A stretch of 64,000 bases of DNA from FEN-1191 sp036490715 (GTDB taxonomy: Bacteria > Pseudomonadota > Gammaproteobacteria > Steroidobacterales > Steroidobacteraceae). Of this stretch, positions 7,238-16,354 are shown one piece after another (the first letter of the stretch is position 1; each line of letters starts with the position of its first letter). The position numbers were made by a program, and so were the translations under genes. The notes beneath the pieces are model-generated. The model did no database searches. It was not told where the DNA came from and saw only the letters and a list, made by a program, of their open reading frames with translations. The stretch spans positions 1 to 64,000 of the forward strand of contig DASXDL010000030.1 in the NCBI GenBank assembly GCA_036490715.1, given 5' to 3'.

Positions 7238-10200
7238 ATGAACAGCAAATTTCTGTCCCGGCTCTGTGCGTCAACCCTGGTGGCTCTGCTGCCGTCGGCG
7301 GTTTTCGCGCAGCTGAATATCTCGGACAACTTCACCGGCTCGTCCTCGAGCTACAACTGGCAGTCGTTCAACGGCGCCTGCCTGACCGCGGGCAACAACA
7401 CCGGCACGATTCCGGCCTGTTCCGGCCTGGCCTACTACGGTGGCGAGCAACTGGTCGGCGGTTACAGCGGTCAGTTGCCCGACTCGGCGCCCAATGGCGC
7501 ACTGCGCTTCACCAACGGCTACCCCGGTGGCTATGCCCAAAATGGTGCCATCGTCTCCAATTTCACCTTCCCAACCACCGCCGGTCTGCACGTGACCTTT
7601 ACCACCGCCACCTATCGCGGTGACTCCGGCGGTGCCGGCAACGACGGCGCCGACGGTATCAGCTTCTATCTGATGGACGGCTCCAAGCCGGCCGGCATCG
7701 GCGCCTGGGGTGGCAGCTTGGCGTACTCATGCTCCAACTCCAACACACCGCATGACGGTCTGGTCGGCGGCTATCTCGGCCTCGGTATCGACGAGTTCGG
7801 TAACTTCCTCAACGGCGCCAATCTGGAACCCGGTTATACCGGCAGCAACGTCGCCACCGGCGACAACACCGCACTGGGCTACGGCTATCACCCGGGACGC
7901 ATCGGTCTGCGCGGTGCCGGCAGCATCTCGTTTGCCACGCTCAATGCACTGAACTCGGCTTACTACCCGGCGACCTTGTCGACCGCCAATCAGCAGGCCG
8001 CCGTGGACTCGACCTGCACCACCGGCACGCTGTGGAACTATTCGAACCCTGCGCGTCCGGTGCAGTCGGCCACCGCGATTGCCGATTACGCGCCGATCGT
8101 GGGTGCCTACAAGGAGCTGCCGAGCGGCTTTCTGATTGCCAACGAGAGTGCGACCAAGCGCAGTCAGGCAACGCCGATCACCTACGATCTGAAGATCACG
8201 CCGGCCGGTCTTTTGAGCCTGTCGTACAGCTATAACGGCGGTGCCAGCCAGCTGGTCATCAACGGCCAGGACATCACCGCCTCCAACGGCGCGCTGCCGG
8301 CGACCTTCCGCTTTGGCTTCGCCGGCTCGACCGGCGGCGACACCAACATTCACGAGATCCTGTGCTTCAAGGCCACGCCGTTCGAACAGTCGGCGAGCTC
8401 CGCTGGCCTGAACCAGCAGCAGGCCGCACAGGTGAACACCGGCACGCAGGTGTACCTGGCGTTCTTCGATCCGAGCGACTGGGCCGGTTCGCTGACCTCG
8501 CAGAACGTGCTGTACAACTCCAGCACGCAGACCGTCAGCATCAGCTCGGTGGCCAACTGGGACGCCTCGTGCGTGCTGACCGGGGTGGTGGCTAACCAGA
8601 AGTGCAATGCCACCGGTGTCAGCGGTGCGACCGCGGCCGAGGCGCCGACCGCGCGCCAGATCATGACCTGGAACGGCAGCGCCGGTGAGGCGTTCGAGTG
8701 GGGCAGCATCACAGCAGCGCAGCAGAACGCGCTCGACGCCGGTGATCGCACGCCCTACAACGCCAACCGCCTGAACTACCTGCGCGGCGTTCGCACCAAC
8801 GAGCAAAATTCCCAGGGCGTCGGCCTGTTCGGCGCTCGAGTCAGCGTGCTCGGTGACATCATCGATTCCAGCCCGACACCGGTCGGACCGCCCAGCCTGC
8901 TGTATCCGCCGGTCTGGTCGGATCTTTTGGTGTCGAGTCCGAGCCTGCCCGAGAACGCCGGTCAGAGCTATGCCACCTACGCGACCACGCAGGCCACCCG
9001 CATGAACGTGGTGTACGTGGGCGCCAACGATGGTCTGTTGCATGGTTTCCGTGCCGGCTCTTTCGACGCCAACGGCAACTTCATCAGCGGCGGCTCCACG
9101 CCCAACGACGGCTACGAGGTCATGGCGTACATGCCGGGCGCGGTGCTGAACACGATCCACAGCGCGACCAATCCGGCGATCGATTTCGCCAACATCCAGT
9201 ACGGTCACGCGTTCTATGTCGATGCCACCCCCGGCAATGGCGATCTGTTCTACGGCGGGGCCTGGCATACCTGGCTGGTCGGCGGGCTCGGGCCTGGCGG
9301 CGCGGCCATCTATGCGCTCGACGTCACCACGCCGAGCAGCAGCTTCACCGAAGGCAACGCCGCCAACGTGGTGCTGGGCGAGTGGACATCGTCCACGCTG
9401 ACCTGCACCAACGTCGGCAGCTGCGGCAATAATCTGGGCAACACCTATGGCACGCCGCAGATCCGCCGCTTCCACAACGGCATGTGGGGCGCGGTATTCG
9501 GCAACGGCCTGGGCAGTTCCACCGGGGATGCCGGCATCTACGTGATGACGGTCAATCCGACCACCGCGGCCAAGACCTTTTATTACTTCAGCACCGGCAA
9601 GGCCAGCACCACCAATCCCGACGGTATTGCCTATGCGGTACCGGCCGACCTCGACGGCGATCACATCGTCGATTACGTGTACGCCGGCGATGTGCGCGGT
9701 AACGTCTGGCGCTTCGACCTGACCAATGCCAATCCGAGCAACTGGGGTCTGTCGTCGACCACGCCGCTGTTCACCACGCCCTCGGGACAGCCGATCACCA
9801 CGCAGGTGGTGCCGCTGGTGACCTCGCAGACGACCGCACTGCCGCGGGTCATGATCGACTTTGGCACCGGCCAGCAGGTGCCACTGACCAATTCATCACC
9901 GACCACCTACGCCACCACCGCCCAGGCGCTGTACGGTATCTGGGACTGGAACATGGCCAACTGGAACTCGAAGTCGAGCGTGCAGTTCGCCAGCATGACG
10001 GCGCCGCAGACAGTGTCGACCGCGACGCTGACCACGCAGTCGGTGCTCGGGGTGTTTACCTCGACCGCCGGCAACCAGTTTCGCACCATCAGCAGCAACA
10101 CCGTGTGCTGGGCCGGATCCACGACCTGCGGCGGCAACAACAATCAGTTCGGCTGGGTGCTGGGGCTGCCGGGTACCGCCGAGCAGGTGATCTTCAATCC

Positions 10201-10609
10201 GACCCTGCAGCTGGGCGTATTGCTGGTGAACACCACGATTCCGCCGTCCACCAATCCGTACCAGTGTCTGGCCACGACCACGACCGGCTGGACCTTCGGC
10301 ATCTCGCCCAGCAACGGCGGCACCTTCGCCACCTCGACCTTCGGCGACACGGTTAACAACTTCAGCACCTACAACAACCAGGTGGTGGGCGCCGAGTTCA
10401 CCAACGGCACGGGCAGCACCTCGGTGGTACTGGCCGGAACCCACAGCTTCCTGGTCATGCAGACCAGCGCGCCGACTGGCAGCAGCGGCGGCAGCAGCGG
10501 CTCTGGCAGCAGCAGCAGCAGCGGTGGCGGTAGCGGCCCAGGCACCGCGCTGCCCTTCAATGGCCCGAACCCGCACAGCACCCGCGTGACCTGGGTCGAG
10601 CGGCGTTGA
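7238..10609 (+). CDS. pilY1: PilY1, type IV pilus tip adhesin/assembly factor with an N-terminal lectin-like domain
   Basis: This 1123-residue secreted tip protein starts at ATG 7238 with GAGGT eight bases upstream and a signal peptide ending VFAQ. Residues about 25-370 form an L-type (legume-lectin-like) beta-sandwich, recognised by DGADGISFYLMDG, the GGSLAYS segment, GGYLGLGIDEFGNF and IHEILCFKATPFEQS. The C-terminal half is the PilY1 beta-propeller: NVVYVGANDGLLHGF, GHAFYVDATP, WLVGGLGPGGAAIYALDVT, GNGLGSSTGDAGIYVM and AYAGD-like repeats. The calcium loop is intact: Asp804, Asp806, Asp808 and Asp812 in a DxDxDxxxD pattern, the site that in P. aeruginosa PilY1 tunes extension/retraction and twitching. 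A Gly/Ser low-complexity tail (about 1085-1105) precedes the end. No von Willebrand A domain is evident; the lectin-like module takes its place. Confidence 0.93.
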   Translation: MNSKFLSRLCASTLVALLPSAVFAQLNISDNFTGSSSSYNWQSFNGACLTAGNNTGTIPACSGLAYYGGEQLVGGYSGQLPDSAPNGALRFTNGYPGGYAQNGAIVSNFTFPTTAGLHVTFTTATYRGDSGGAGNDGADGISFYLMDGSKPAGIGAWGGSLAYSCSNSNTPHDGLVGGYLGLGIDEFGNFLNGANLEPGYTGSNVATGDNTALGYGYHPGRIGLRGAGSISFATLNALNSAYYPATLSTANQQAAVDSTCTTGTLWNYSNPARPVQSATAIADYAPIVGAYKELPSGFLIANESATKRSQATPITYDLKITPAGLLSLSYSYNGGASQLVINGQDITASNGALPATFRFGFAGSTGGDTNIHEILCFKATPFEQSASSAGLNQQQAAQVNTGTQVYLAFFDPSDWAGSLTSQNVLYNSSTQTVSISSVANWDASCVLTGVVANQKCNATGVSGATAAEAPTARQIMTWNGSAGEAFEWGSITAAQQNALDAGDRTPYNANRLNYLRGVRTNEQNSQGVGLFGARVSVLGDIIDSSPTPVGPPSLLYPPVWSDLLVSSPSLPENAGQSYATYATTQATRMNVVYVGANDGLLHGFRAGSFDANGNFISGGSTPNDGYEVMAYMPGAVLNTIHSATNPAIDFANIQYGHAFYVDATPGNGDLFYGGAWHTWLVGGLGPGGAAIYALDVTTPSSSFTEGNAANVVLGEWTSSTLTCTNVGSCGNNLGNTYGTPQIRRFHNGMWGAVFGNGLGSSTGDAGIYVMTVNPTTAAKTFYYFSTGKASTTNPDGIAYAVPADLDGDHIVDYVYAGDVRGNVWRFDLTNANPSNWGLSSTTPLFTTPSGQPITTQVVPLVTSQTTALPRVMIDFGTGQQVPLTNSSPTTYATTAQALYGIWDWNMANWNSKSSVQFASMTAPQTVSTATLTTQSVLGVFTSTAGNQFRTISSNTVCWAGSTTCGGNNNQFGWVLGLPGTAEQVIFNPTLQLGVLLVNTTIPPSTNPYQCLATTTTGWTFGISPSNGGTFATSTFGDTVNNFSTYNNQVVGAEFTNGTGSTSVVLAGTHSFLVMQTSAPTGSSGGSSGSGSSSSSGGGSGPGTALPFNGPNPHSTRVTWVERR

Positions 10610-10628
10610 GTCAGACAGGTAGCACATC

Positions 10629-11090
10629 ATGAACAGCAAAGGCTTCAGTCTCATCGAGCTGATGATCGCGCTGGCGATCGCCGCGATCCTGGCGGCCATC
10701 GCCATCCCGATGTACACCAAGCAGGTGCAGCATTCGCGGCGCGTCGATGCGCGCACCGCGGTGTTGGACGCGGCCGGACGCGAGGAGCGCTATCTGAGCA
10801 CCTCGGGCAGTTACGCCACGCTGTGGTCGCAAATCGGCTTCAACTCAGCCGCCGCGACCACGGCTGCGTTGGCGGTCGGCAGCGGCTACTACCAGATCAC
10901 CATCGCCACCACTGCGGCGGTGGCGCCGGCGACGCCGCCGACCTACACCGTGGCTGCCACGCCGGTCGCCGGCTCACCGCAGCTGAAAGACACGCAGTGC
11001 CAGTACTTCAGCGTCAACAGCACCGGCAAGCAGTTCTCTTCGGCCACCGGCGCGGGTGGCACCGACACCTCGTCGGTGTGCTGGCAGTAG
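10629..11090 (+). CDS. pilE: PilE-type minor type IV pilin
   Basis: This 153-residue pilin has a minimal 5-residue leader (MNSKG) followed by FSLIELMIALAIAAILAAIAIPMY, with Glu at +5. The segment RRVDARTAVLDAAGREERYLSTSGSYA is the PilE family helix. Two cysteines (Cys130 region and the penultimate-but-one residue) define the C-terminal D-loop expected of a pilin. It lies 19 bases after pilY1, as pilE closes the pilVWXY1(Y2)E operon in Pseudomonas. It is most likely a minor pilin rather than the major PilA subunit, because of its operon position. Confidence 0.9.
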   Translation: MNSKGFSLIELMIALAIAAILAAIAIPMYTKQVQHSRRVDARTAVLDAAGREERYLSTSGSYATLWSQIGFNSAAATTAALAVGSGYYQITIATTAAVAPATPPTYTVAATPVAGSPQLKDTQCQYFSVNSTGKQFSSATGAGGTDTSSVCWQ

Positions 11091-11143
11091 GCACGCCGAC
11101 GAACGGGCCGCTATGATCCGTTCGCTGCCAGGTGCGGCGACGG

Positions 11144-11686
11144 ATGCGTGGCAAGCAAAATATCTTTCTGATCGGCCCGATGGGATCGGGCAAGAGCGCG
11201 GTAGCCAAGTTTCTGGCCCGTCTGCTCGACCTGCCATTCTGCGACAGCGATCTGGAGATTGAGCGTCGCAGCGGTGCTGACATCCCGCTGATCTTCGAGC
11301 GCGAAGGCGAGAGCGGATTTCGCAAGCGCGAACGCGACGTGATCGCCGAGCTCACCGCCCGCCCGCGGGTGGTGCTGGCCACCGGCGGCGGTGCGATCCT
11401 CGATCCTGACAATCGTCACGATCTGGCCAGCCGTGGCTGGGTGGTCTATCTGGAGACCTCGGTGGCACAGCAGGCCGAGCGCGCCGGCCGCACGCGCCAT
11501 CGGCCGCTGCTGCAGGGTACCGATCCGCACGCGCGCCTGGAGGAGCTGATGCGCATGCGTGAGCCGCTATACCGACAGATCGCCGATCTTTGCATGCCGA
11601 CCGACCGACGCCGGGTACGCGCGGTGGCCGAGCGCATCGCGCAGGAGTACGCCGGCGCGCTGCGCCCGGCGCCCCCCGGCCGCTGA
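11144..11686 (+). CDS. aroK: Shikimate kinase (AroK)
   Basis: This 180-residue kinase phosphorylates shikimate with ATP in the shikimate pathway. The P-loop GPMGSGKS lies near residue 10. The shikimate-binding DSD (FCDSDLEIERRSG), FRKRERDVI and GGGAIL motifs follow, and the lid is RTRHRPLLQG. Start ATG 11144 gives the normal family length; a GTG 12 bases upstream would add four arginine-rich residues. It directly precedes aroB, the classical arrangement downstream of pilQ in gammaproteobacteria. Confidence 0.95.
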   Translation: MRGKQNIFLIGPMGSGKSAVAKFLARLLDLPFCDSDLEIERRSGADIPLIFEREGESGFRKRERDVIAELTARPRVVLATGGGAILDPDNRHDLASRGWVVYLETSVAQQAERAGRTRHRPLLQGTDPHARLEELMRMREPLYRQIADLCMPTDRRRVRAVAERIAQEYAGALRPAPPGR

Positions 11687-11698
11687 CGGCGAAGCCAG

Positions 11699-11704
11699 TA
11701 TAAT
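11699..11704 (+). promoter_or_regulatory. Consensus -10 element (TATAAT) just upstream of aroB
   Basis: A perfect sigma-70 -10 hexamer lies in the aroK-aroB gap and ends seven bases before the TTG start of aroB. No convincing -35 hexamer is present at 16-18 bases upstream, and no TGn extension. If it works, the transcript would begin at or next to the aroB start codon, giving a leaderless message. Confidence 0.4.
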
Positions 11705-11710
11705 GATCGC

Positions 11711-12787
11711 TTGCACACCCTGACCGTAGCCTTAGGCGAGCGCTCTTATCCGATCGTGATCGGCGCCGGCCTGCTGTCCTCGCACGAGCCATTGGCACAA
11801 CAGGCCCGTGGCCACGATGTCGTGCTGGTCAGCAATACCGTGGTCGCACCGCTGTACGCCGAGCTGGTCAAGCAGTGCCTGCCGGGGCAGCGCATCGTCG
11901 AGGTAGTGCTGCCCGATGGCGAGCAGCACAAGACGCTGAGCACCGCCAGCCGAGTATTTGACGTGATGATCGCCAATCGCATCGCACGCGATGCGCTCGT
12001 GCTGGCGCTCGGCGGCGGCGTGATCGGCGACCTGGCCGGGTTCGTGGCCGCCTGCTACCAGCGCGGCATCGGCCTGATCCAGATACCGACCACGCTGCTG
12101 GCGCACGTGGATTCCTCGGTCGGCGGCAAGACCGCGGTCAATCATCCCGGCGGCAAGAACCTGATCGGCGCGTTTCATCAGCCACGCGCGGTGATTGCCG
12201 ACACCGAGTTGCTGCGCACGCTGCCGGATCGCGAGCTGCGTTCCGGACTTGCCGAGGTCATCAAGTACGGCCTGATCTGCGATCCGGCGTTTTTCGACTG
12301 GATCGAGGCCAACATCGATGCGCTGCTGGCGCGCTCACCACCGGCGCTGGGGTTTGCGATCTATCGCTCCTGCCAGATCAAGGCGCAGATCGTGGCGCGC
12401 GATGAGCGCGAGCAGGGTGAGCGCGCGCTGCTGAACCTGGGCCACACCTTCGGCCATGCGATTGAATCGGCTACCGGCTACAGCGGCTGGCATCACGGCG
12501 AAGCCGTGGGGACCGGCATGCTGATGGCGGCCGAGATGTCGCAGCGCTCAGGAACGCTCGAGCCTTCGGTGGTCACGCGACTGCGCACGCTGCTGCAGCA
12601 GGCTGGTCTGCCGGTGGAGGCGCCGCGCATCGGCGCGCAGCGCGCGCTCGACTACATGCGCGTGGACAAGAAGGTGCAGTCCGGGCGGGTGCGGCTGGTG
12701 CTGCTGTCGGGACTGGGCAAGGCGATGGTCACCAGCGATTACCCCGACGCCGCGCTGCGTGACACGCTGGCGGCGCACTTCGGATGA
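11711..12787 (+). CDS. aroB: 3-dehydroquinate synthase (AroB)
   Basis: This 358-residue enzyme converts DAHP to 3-dehydroquinate, the second shikimate-pathway step, using NAD and a divalent metal. Diagnostic segments are the N-terminal TLTVALGERSYPIVIGAG, the nucleotide-binding GGGVIGDLAGFVAACYQRG, QIPTTLLAHVDSSVGGKTAVNH, LRSGLAEVIKYG and the metal-binding LNLGHTFGHAIES and WHHGEAV. The start is a TTG codon: family alignment places the first residue there, and no in-frame ATG or GTG precedes it. No ribosome site is visible, but a TATAAT lies just upstream. It overlaps the next gene by ATGA. Confidence 0.95.
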   Translation: MHTLTVALGERSYPIVIGAGLLSSHEPLAQQARGHDVVLVSNTVVAPLYAELVKQCLPGQRIVEVVLPDGEQHKTLSTASRVFDVMIANRIARDALVLALGGGVIGDLAGFVAACYQRGIGLIQIPTTLLAHVDSSVGGKTAVNHPGGKNLIGAFHQPRAVIADTELLRTLPDRELRSGLAEVIKYGLICDPAFFDWIEANIDALLARSPPALGFAIYRSCQIKAQIVARDEREQGERALLNLGHTFGHAIESATGYSGWHHGEAVGTGMLMAAEMSQRSGTLEPSVVTRLRTLLQQAGLPVEAPRIGAQRALDYMRVDKKVQSGRVRLVLLSGLGKAMVTSDYPDAALRDTLAAHFG

Positions 12788-13953
12788 GCGCCGGCGGCGT
12801 GCTGGCCGTCTACGCCGCCGACGATGAGCGCAGCCGCGGCCGGCGCTTTGCCGAACCGCCACCGCAGTACCGCAGCGAATTCCAGCGCGACCGCGATCGC
12901 ATCATTCATTCGAATGCGTTCCGGCGGCTGGCCTACAAGACGCAGGTGTTCGTCAATCACGAGGGCGATCTGTTTCGCACCCGGGTGACGCACTCGCTTG
13001 AGGTGGCGCAGATCGGCCGCTCGATCGCGCGCGCGCTGGCGCTCAACGAGACCCTGACCGAGGCGATCTCGCTGGCGCACGATTTGGGGCACACCCCGTT
13101 CGGGCATGCCGGCCAGGATGCACTGAACGAATGCATGCGTGACTACGGCGGTTTCGAGCACAACCTGCAGTCGCTGCGCACGGTCGACGAGCTCGAGGAG
13201 CGCTACGCCTCGTTCCCGGGCCTGAATCTGACCTTCGAGTGCCGCGAGGGCATTCTCAAGCACTGCGCGCCGGTCAACGCCCGAGCGCTCGGTGATGTCG
13301 GCGAGCGCTTCCTGACGCGGCGTCAGCCGGGCTTGGAGGCGCAGCTGGCGAATCTCGCCGACGAGATCGCCTACAACAATCACGACGTCGATGACGGCAT
13401 CCGCGCCGGGCTGATCACGCTCGAGGAAGTCGCGCAGGTGCCGCTGGTGGGGCGCCAGTTCGAGGCGGTGCTGCGCGCCTATCCGCAGCTGCCGGCGCTG
13501 CCGGGGCGCCGGCTGGTGCACGAGACCGTACGCCGCATGGTCAACGAGGTGGTGATCGACGTGATCGAATCGAGCCTGACGCGCATCCGGAGCGCGCAGC
13601 CGGCCGACATCGATGCGGTGCGCGCGCTCGCTGAACCGCTGATGGGGATGAGCGCGCCGATGCGTGCACAGCAGATCGAGCTGAAGCAGTTTCTGCGCGA
13701 GCGCGTCTATCGTCACCAGCGCGTGCTGCGAATGACCACCAAGGCCAAGCGGGTACTCGGCGCGCTGTTCACGGCCTTCATGGACGATATCAAATTGATG
13801 CCCTCCGAACACCGCGACGCCGCGCAGCGCGCCGAACAGCGTGACGGCGTCGAGGGCCGCGCCCGCACGGTGGCCGACTACGTCGCCGGCATGACCGATC
13901 GCTATGCTATTCTTGAGCACCGCCGACTGTTCGACCCCGCAGAGAGGACCTAG
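12784..13953 (+). CDS. dgt: Deoxyguanosinetriphosphate triphosphohydrolase-like protein (HD-domain dNTPase)
   Basis: This 389-residue HD-superfamily hydrolase is expected to cleave dGTP or other dNTPs to the nucleoside plus tripolyphosphate. Metal ligands are visible: His70 in TRVTHSLEV, His99-Asp100 in LAHDLGHTPFGHAG, and Asp193 in LADEIAYNNHD. The YRSEFQRDRDRIIHSNAFRRL N-terminal segment is the family signature. Its length fits the shorter dGTPase-like group, not the ~505-residue E. coli Dgt, so exact substrate preference is open. It is translationally coupled to aroB (ATGA) and followed two bases later by pyrF. Confidence 0.9.
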   Translation: MSAGGVLAVYAADDERSRGRRFAEPPPQYRSEFQRDRDRIIHSNAFRRLAYKTQVFVNHEGDLFRTRVTHSLEVAQIGRSIARALALNETLTEAISLAHDLGHTPFGHAGQDALNECMRDYGGFEHNLQSLRTVDELEERYASFPGLNLTFECREGILKHCAPVNARALGDVGERFLTRRQPGLEAQLANLADEIAYNNHDVDDGIRAGLITLEEVAQVPLVGRQFEAVLRAYPQLPALPGRRLVHETVRRMVNEVVIDVIESSLTRIRSAQPADIDAVRALAEPLMGMSAPMRAQQIELKQFLRERVYRHQRVLRMTTKAKRVLGALFTAFMDDIKLMPSEHRDAAQRAEQRDGVEGRARTVADYVAGMTDRYAILEHRRLFDPAERT

Positions 13954-13955
13954 CG

Positions 13956-14675
13956 ATGCCCAGCGCCGGCATCCCGGCACGCGAGCGCCTGATCTTCGCG
14001 CTCGACGTGGCCGACGCGGGCGCGGCCCGCGCCCTGATCGAACGGCTCGGCGACTCGGTGGCGTTCTACAAGCTCGGACTTGAACTGTTCATGGGCGGCG
14101 AATACTTCGCGCTGCTGGACTGGATCGCGCAGCGCGGTCACAAGCTGTTCGTCGACCTGAAGTTCTTCGATATCCCGGCGACGGTGGCGGCCGCCGTGCG
14201 TCAGCTGCGCAATCGCGGCGTCAGCTTTACCACCGTGCACGGCAATCAGGCCATGATGGAGGCCGCGGCCGCCGCCAAAGGCGACGTGCGCATCCTGGCG
14301 GTCACCGCGCTCACCAGCCTGGATCGCGGCGATCTTGACGATCTGGGTTTCCAGTGCGACGTCGAGCAGCTGGTGGTGTCACGCGCGCGCCGTGCGCTGG
14401 CGGCCGGCTGCGATGGCGTCGTCAGCTCGGCCCACGAACTCGAGGCGCTGCGCGCCGCCATCGATCGGCGACTGATCGTGGTGACCCCGGGCGTGCGCCC
14501 GGTCGACAATCAGCTGCAGGACGACCAGAAGCGCGTGGTCAGCGTGCGCCAGGCGTTCGAGTACGGTGCCGACTACGTCGTGATCGGCCGACCGATCCGC
14601 GATGCCGCCGATCCGCGCGCGGCGGCGCTGGCTATCCAGCAGCAGATTGCTTCAGCGCTGGCCGTCGGGACGTGA
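13956..14675 (+). CDS. pyrF: Orotidine 5'-phosphate decarboxylase (PyrF)
   Basis: This 239-residue TIM barrel catalyses the last step of UMP synthesis, decarboxylation of OMP. The active-site residues are all present: Asp18 in FALDV, Lys39 in FYKLG, and Asp67-x-Lys69-x-x-Asp72 in VDLKFFDIP. The phosphate-binding end is VVIGRPIRDA. It starts two bases after the dGTPase-like gene. Its 3' end overlaps the convergent fadD-like gene by 24 bases. Confidence 0.95.
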   Translation: MPSAGIPARERLIFALDVADAGAARALIERLGDSVAFYKLGLELFMGGEYFALLDWIAQRGHKLFVDLKFFDIPATVAAAVRQLRNRGVSFTTVHGNQAMMEAAAAAKGDVRILAVTALTSLDRGDLDDLGFQCDVEQLVVSRARRALAAGCDGVVSSAHELEALRAAIDRRLIVVTPGVRPVDNQLQDDQKRVVSVRQAFEYGADYVVIGRPIRDAADPRAAALAIQQQIASALAVGT

Positions 14676-16352
14676 CCGGCTCCTGGCGAGCTCATCGCGC
14701 AGCTCACGGCGCAGAATCTTGCCGACATTGGTCTTCGGCAGTTCGTCGCGAAAATAGATCGCCGCCGGGCGCTTGTAGCCGGTCAGGTGCTGATGGGCGT
14801 AATCCTTGATCGACTGCTCGGTGAGCGACGGGTCTTTGCGCACCACAAACAGTGCCACCACCTCGCCGGAGTGCTCGTCCGACTGCGCCACCGCCGCCAC
14901 TTCGAGCACGCCGGGACAATGGCCAATCTGGTCTTCGATCTCGTTCGGGTACACCTTGAAGCCCGAGACGATGATCATGTCCTTCTTGCGATCCTCGATG
15001 AACACGAAGCCGCGTTCATCGATGCGGCCGACATCGCCGGTGCGCAGCCAGCCATCGGGCAGCATCACCTTGGCGGTCTCCTCCGGCCGCTGCCAGTAGC
15101 CGCGCATCACCTGCGGTCCGCGCAGACAGAGCTCGCCGACCGAGCCGATCGGCAGCACCTGACCGTCATCGTCGCGGATGGTGAGTTCGGTGGATGGGAT
15201 CGGCAACCCGATCGAGCCGGTGAGATCATCGTCGGGCGGGACCAACTTGCCGACGCAGGCCACCGGCGAGGCCTCGGTCAGGCCCCAGCCCTGGGTGAGC
15301 GTGCAACCGGTGATCTGCTTCCAGCGCTGCGCGACGCTGCTTTGCAAGGCCATGCCGCCGGCCACGGTGCCGCGCAGCTGCGAGAAATCCAGCTGCGCGA
15401 ACTCCGGCTGATTCATCAGCGCATTGAACAGCGTGTTGACGCCGAAGAAAAACGCCGGCCGGTAACGCCGCAGCTCCTTCACCAGCGCGGGACAGTCGCG
15501 CGGATTGGCGATCAGCATGCCGGTGCCGCCCAGCGCGGTGAACAACCAGCAGTTCGCCGTCAGCGAAAAGATGTGATAGAGCGGCAGCGCACACACGTAG
15601 GTCGCCTGCTCGAGCGCCACCTGCTGGAACCAGGCCCGACACTGCAGCACGTTGGCGATCAGATTGCCGTGCGTCAGCATCGCGCCCTTGGCGACCCCGG
15701 TGGTGCCGCCGGTGTACTGCAGATAAGCCAGATCGTTGCGATCCAGGTGCACCGGCAGCAGCTTCTGGCCGCGGCCTTCGGCTAGCACCTGGCGGAAGGT
15801 CCGAAACTCCGGGATCGACCAGCGCGGCACCTTCTTATGAACGTGGCGCAGGACGAAATTGACGATCGCGCCCTTGGGCCAGTTCAGCAGATCGCCGACG
15901 CCGGTCACCACCACCTGGCGCACGCGCGTGCCCGGCATCGCCTGCTCGAGCGTGGCGGCGAAGTTCTCCAGCACCACCACCGCCGAGGCGCCCGAGTCCT
16001 TGAGCTGATGCTCGAGCTCGGTGGCGGTGTAGAGCGGGTTGGTATTGACCACCGTCAGCCCAGCGCGCATCGCGCCGAACATCGCGATCGGGTACTGCAG
16101 CAGGTTCGGCAGCATGATGGCGATGCGATCGCCGCTCTTGAGGCCGGCGCTGTGCTGCAGCCAGGCGCCAAATGCACGCGAGCGGACGTCGAGCTCGCGA
16201 TAGCTCATCGACGTGCCCATGCTGTGATAGGCGATGCGGTCGGCGTAGCGGCTGCAGGCGTCTTCCAGCAGCGTCTTGAGCGAGTCGACCTCGTACGGAT
16301 CGATGTCGGGCGGTACCGACTCCGGGTACTGCGCCAACCAGAATCTGTCCAC
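14652..16352 (-). CDS. fadD: Long-chain fatty acid-CoA ligase (FadD-like)
   Basis: This 566-residue AMP-forming acyl-CoA synthetase activates free fatty acids with ATP and CoA for beta-oxidation or lipid synthesis. Motifs include the P-loop YTGGTTGVAKGAMLTH, the substrate region QGWGLTEASPV, the A7 LRTGDVG motif and the C-terminal KDMIIVSGFKVYPNEIE and PKTNVGKILRREL with the catalytic lysine. The start is GTG 16352 with GGGGAG seven bases upstream, two bases after the tesA stop, so tesA and this gene form an operon of thioesterase plus ligase. The C-terminus overlaps the pyrF 3' end tail to tail. Confidence 0.92.
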   Translation of the reverse strand: MDRFWLAQYPESVPPDIDPYEVDSLKTLLEDACSRYADRIAYHSMGTSMSYRELDVRSRAFGAWLQHSAGLKSGDRIAIMLPNLLQYPIAMFGAMRAGLTVVNTNPLYTATELEHQLKDSGASAVVVLENFAATLEQAMPGTRVRQVVVTGVGDLLNWPKGAIVNFVLRHVHKKVPRWSIPEFRTFRQVLAEGRGQKLLPVHLDRNDLAYLQYTGGTTGVAKGAMLTHGNLIANVLQCRAWFQQVALEQATYVCALPLYHIFSLTANCWLFTALGGTGMLIANPRDCPALVKELRRYRPAFFFGVNTLFNALMNQPEFAQLDFSQLRGTVAGGMALQSSVAQRWKQITGCTLTQGWGLTEASPVACVGKLVPPDDDLTGSIGLPIPSTELTIRDDDGQVLPIGSVGELCLRGPQVMRGYWQRPEETAKVMLPDGWLRTGDVGRIDERGFVFIEDRKKDMIIVSGFKVYPNEIEDQIGHCPGVLEVAAVAQSDEHSGEVVALFVVRKDPSLTEQSIKDYAHQHLTGYKRPAAIYFRDELPKTNVGKILRRELRDELARSRSRPDGQR

Positions 16353-16354
16353 GC

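Noticed and set aside
7727..9664. 645-codon antisense ORF opposite pilY1
   Set aside because: It is a high-GC shadow frame; the forward strand encodes a clear PilY1, and the antisense translation has biased, low-complexity composition.
10495..10540. AGC/GGC repeats near the end of pilY1, considered as a mobile or recombination repeat
   Set aside because: They are simple Gly/Ser linker codons without a conserved unit or flanking repeats.
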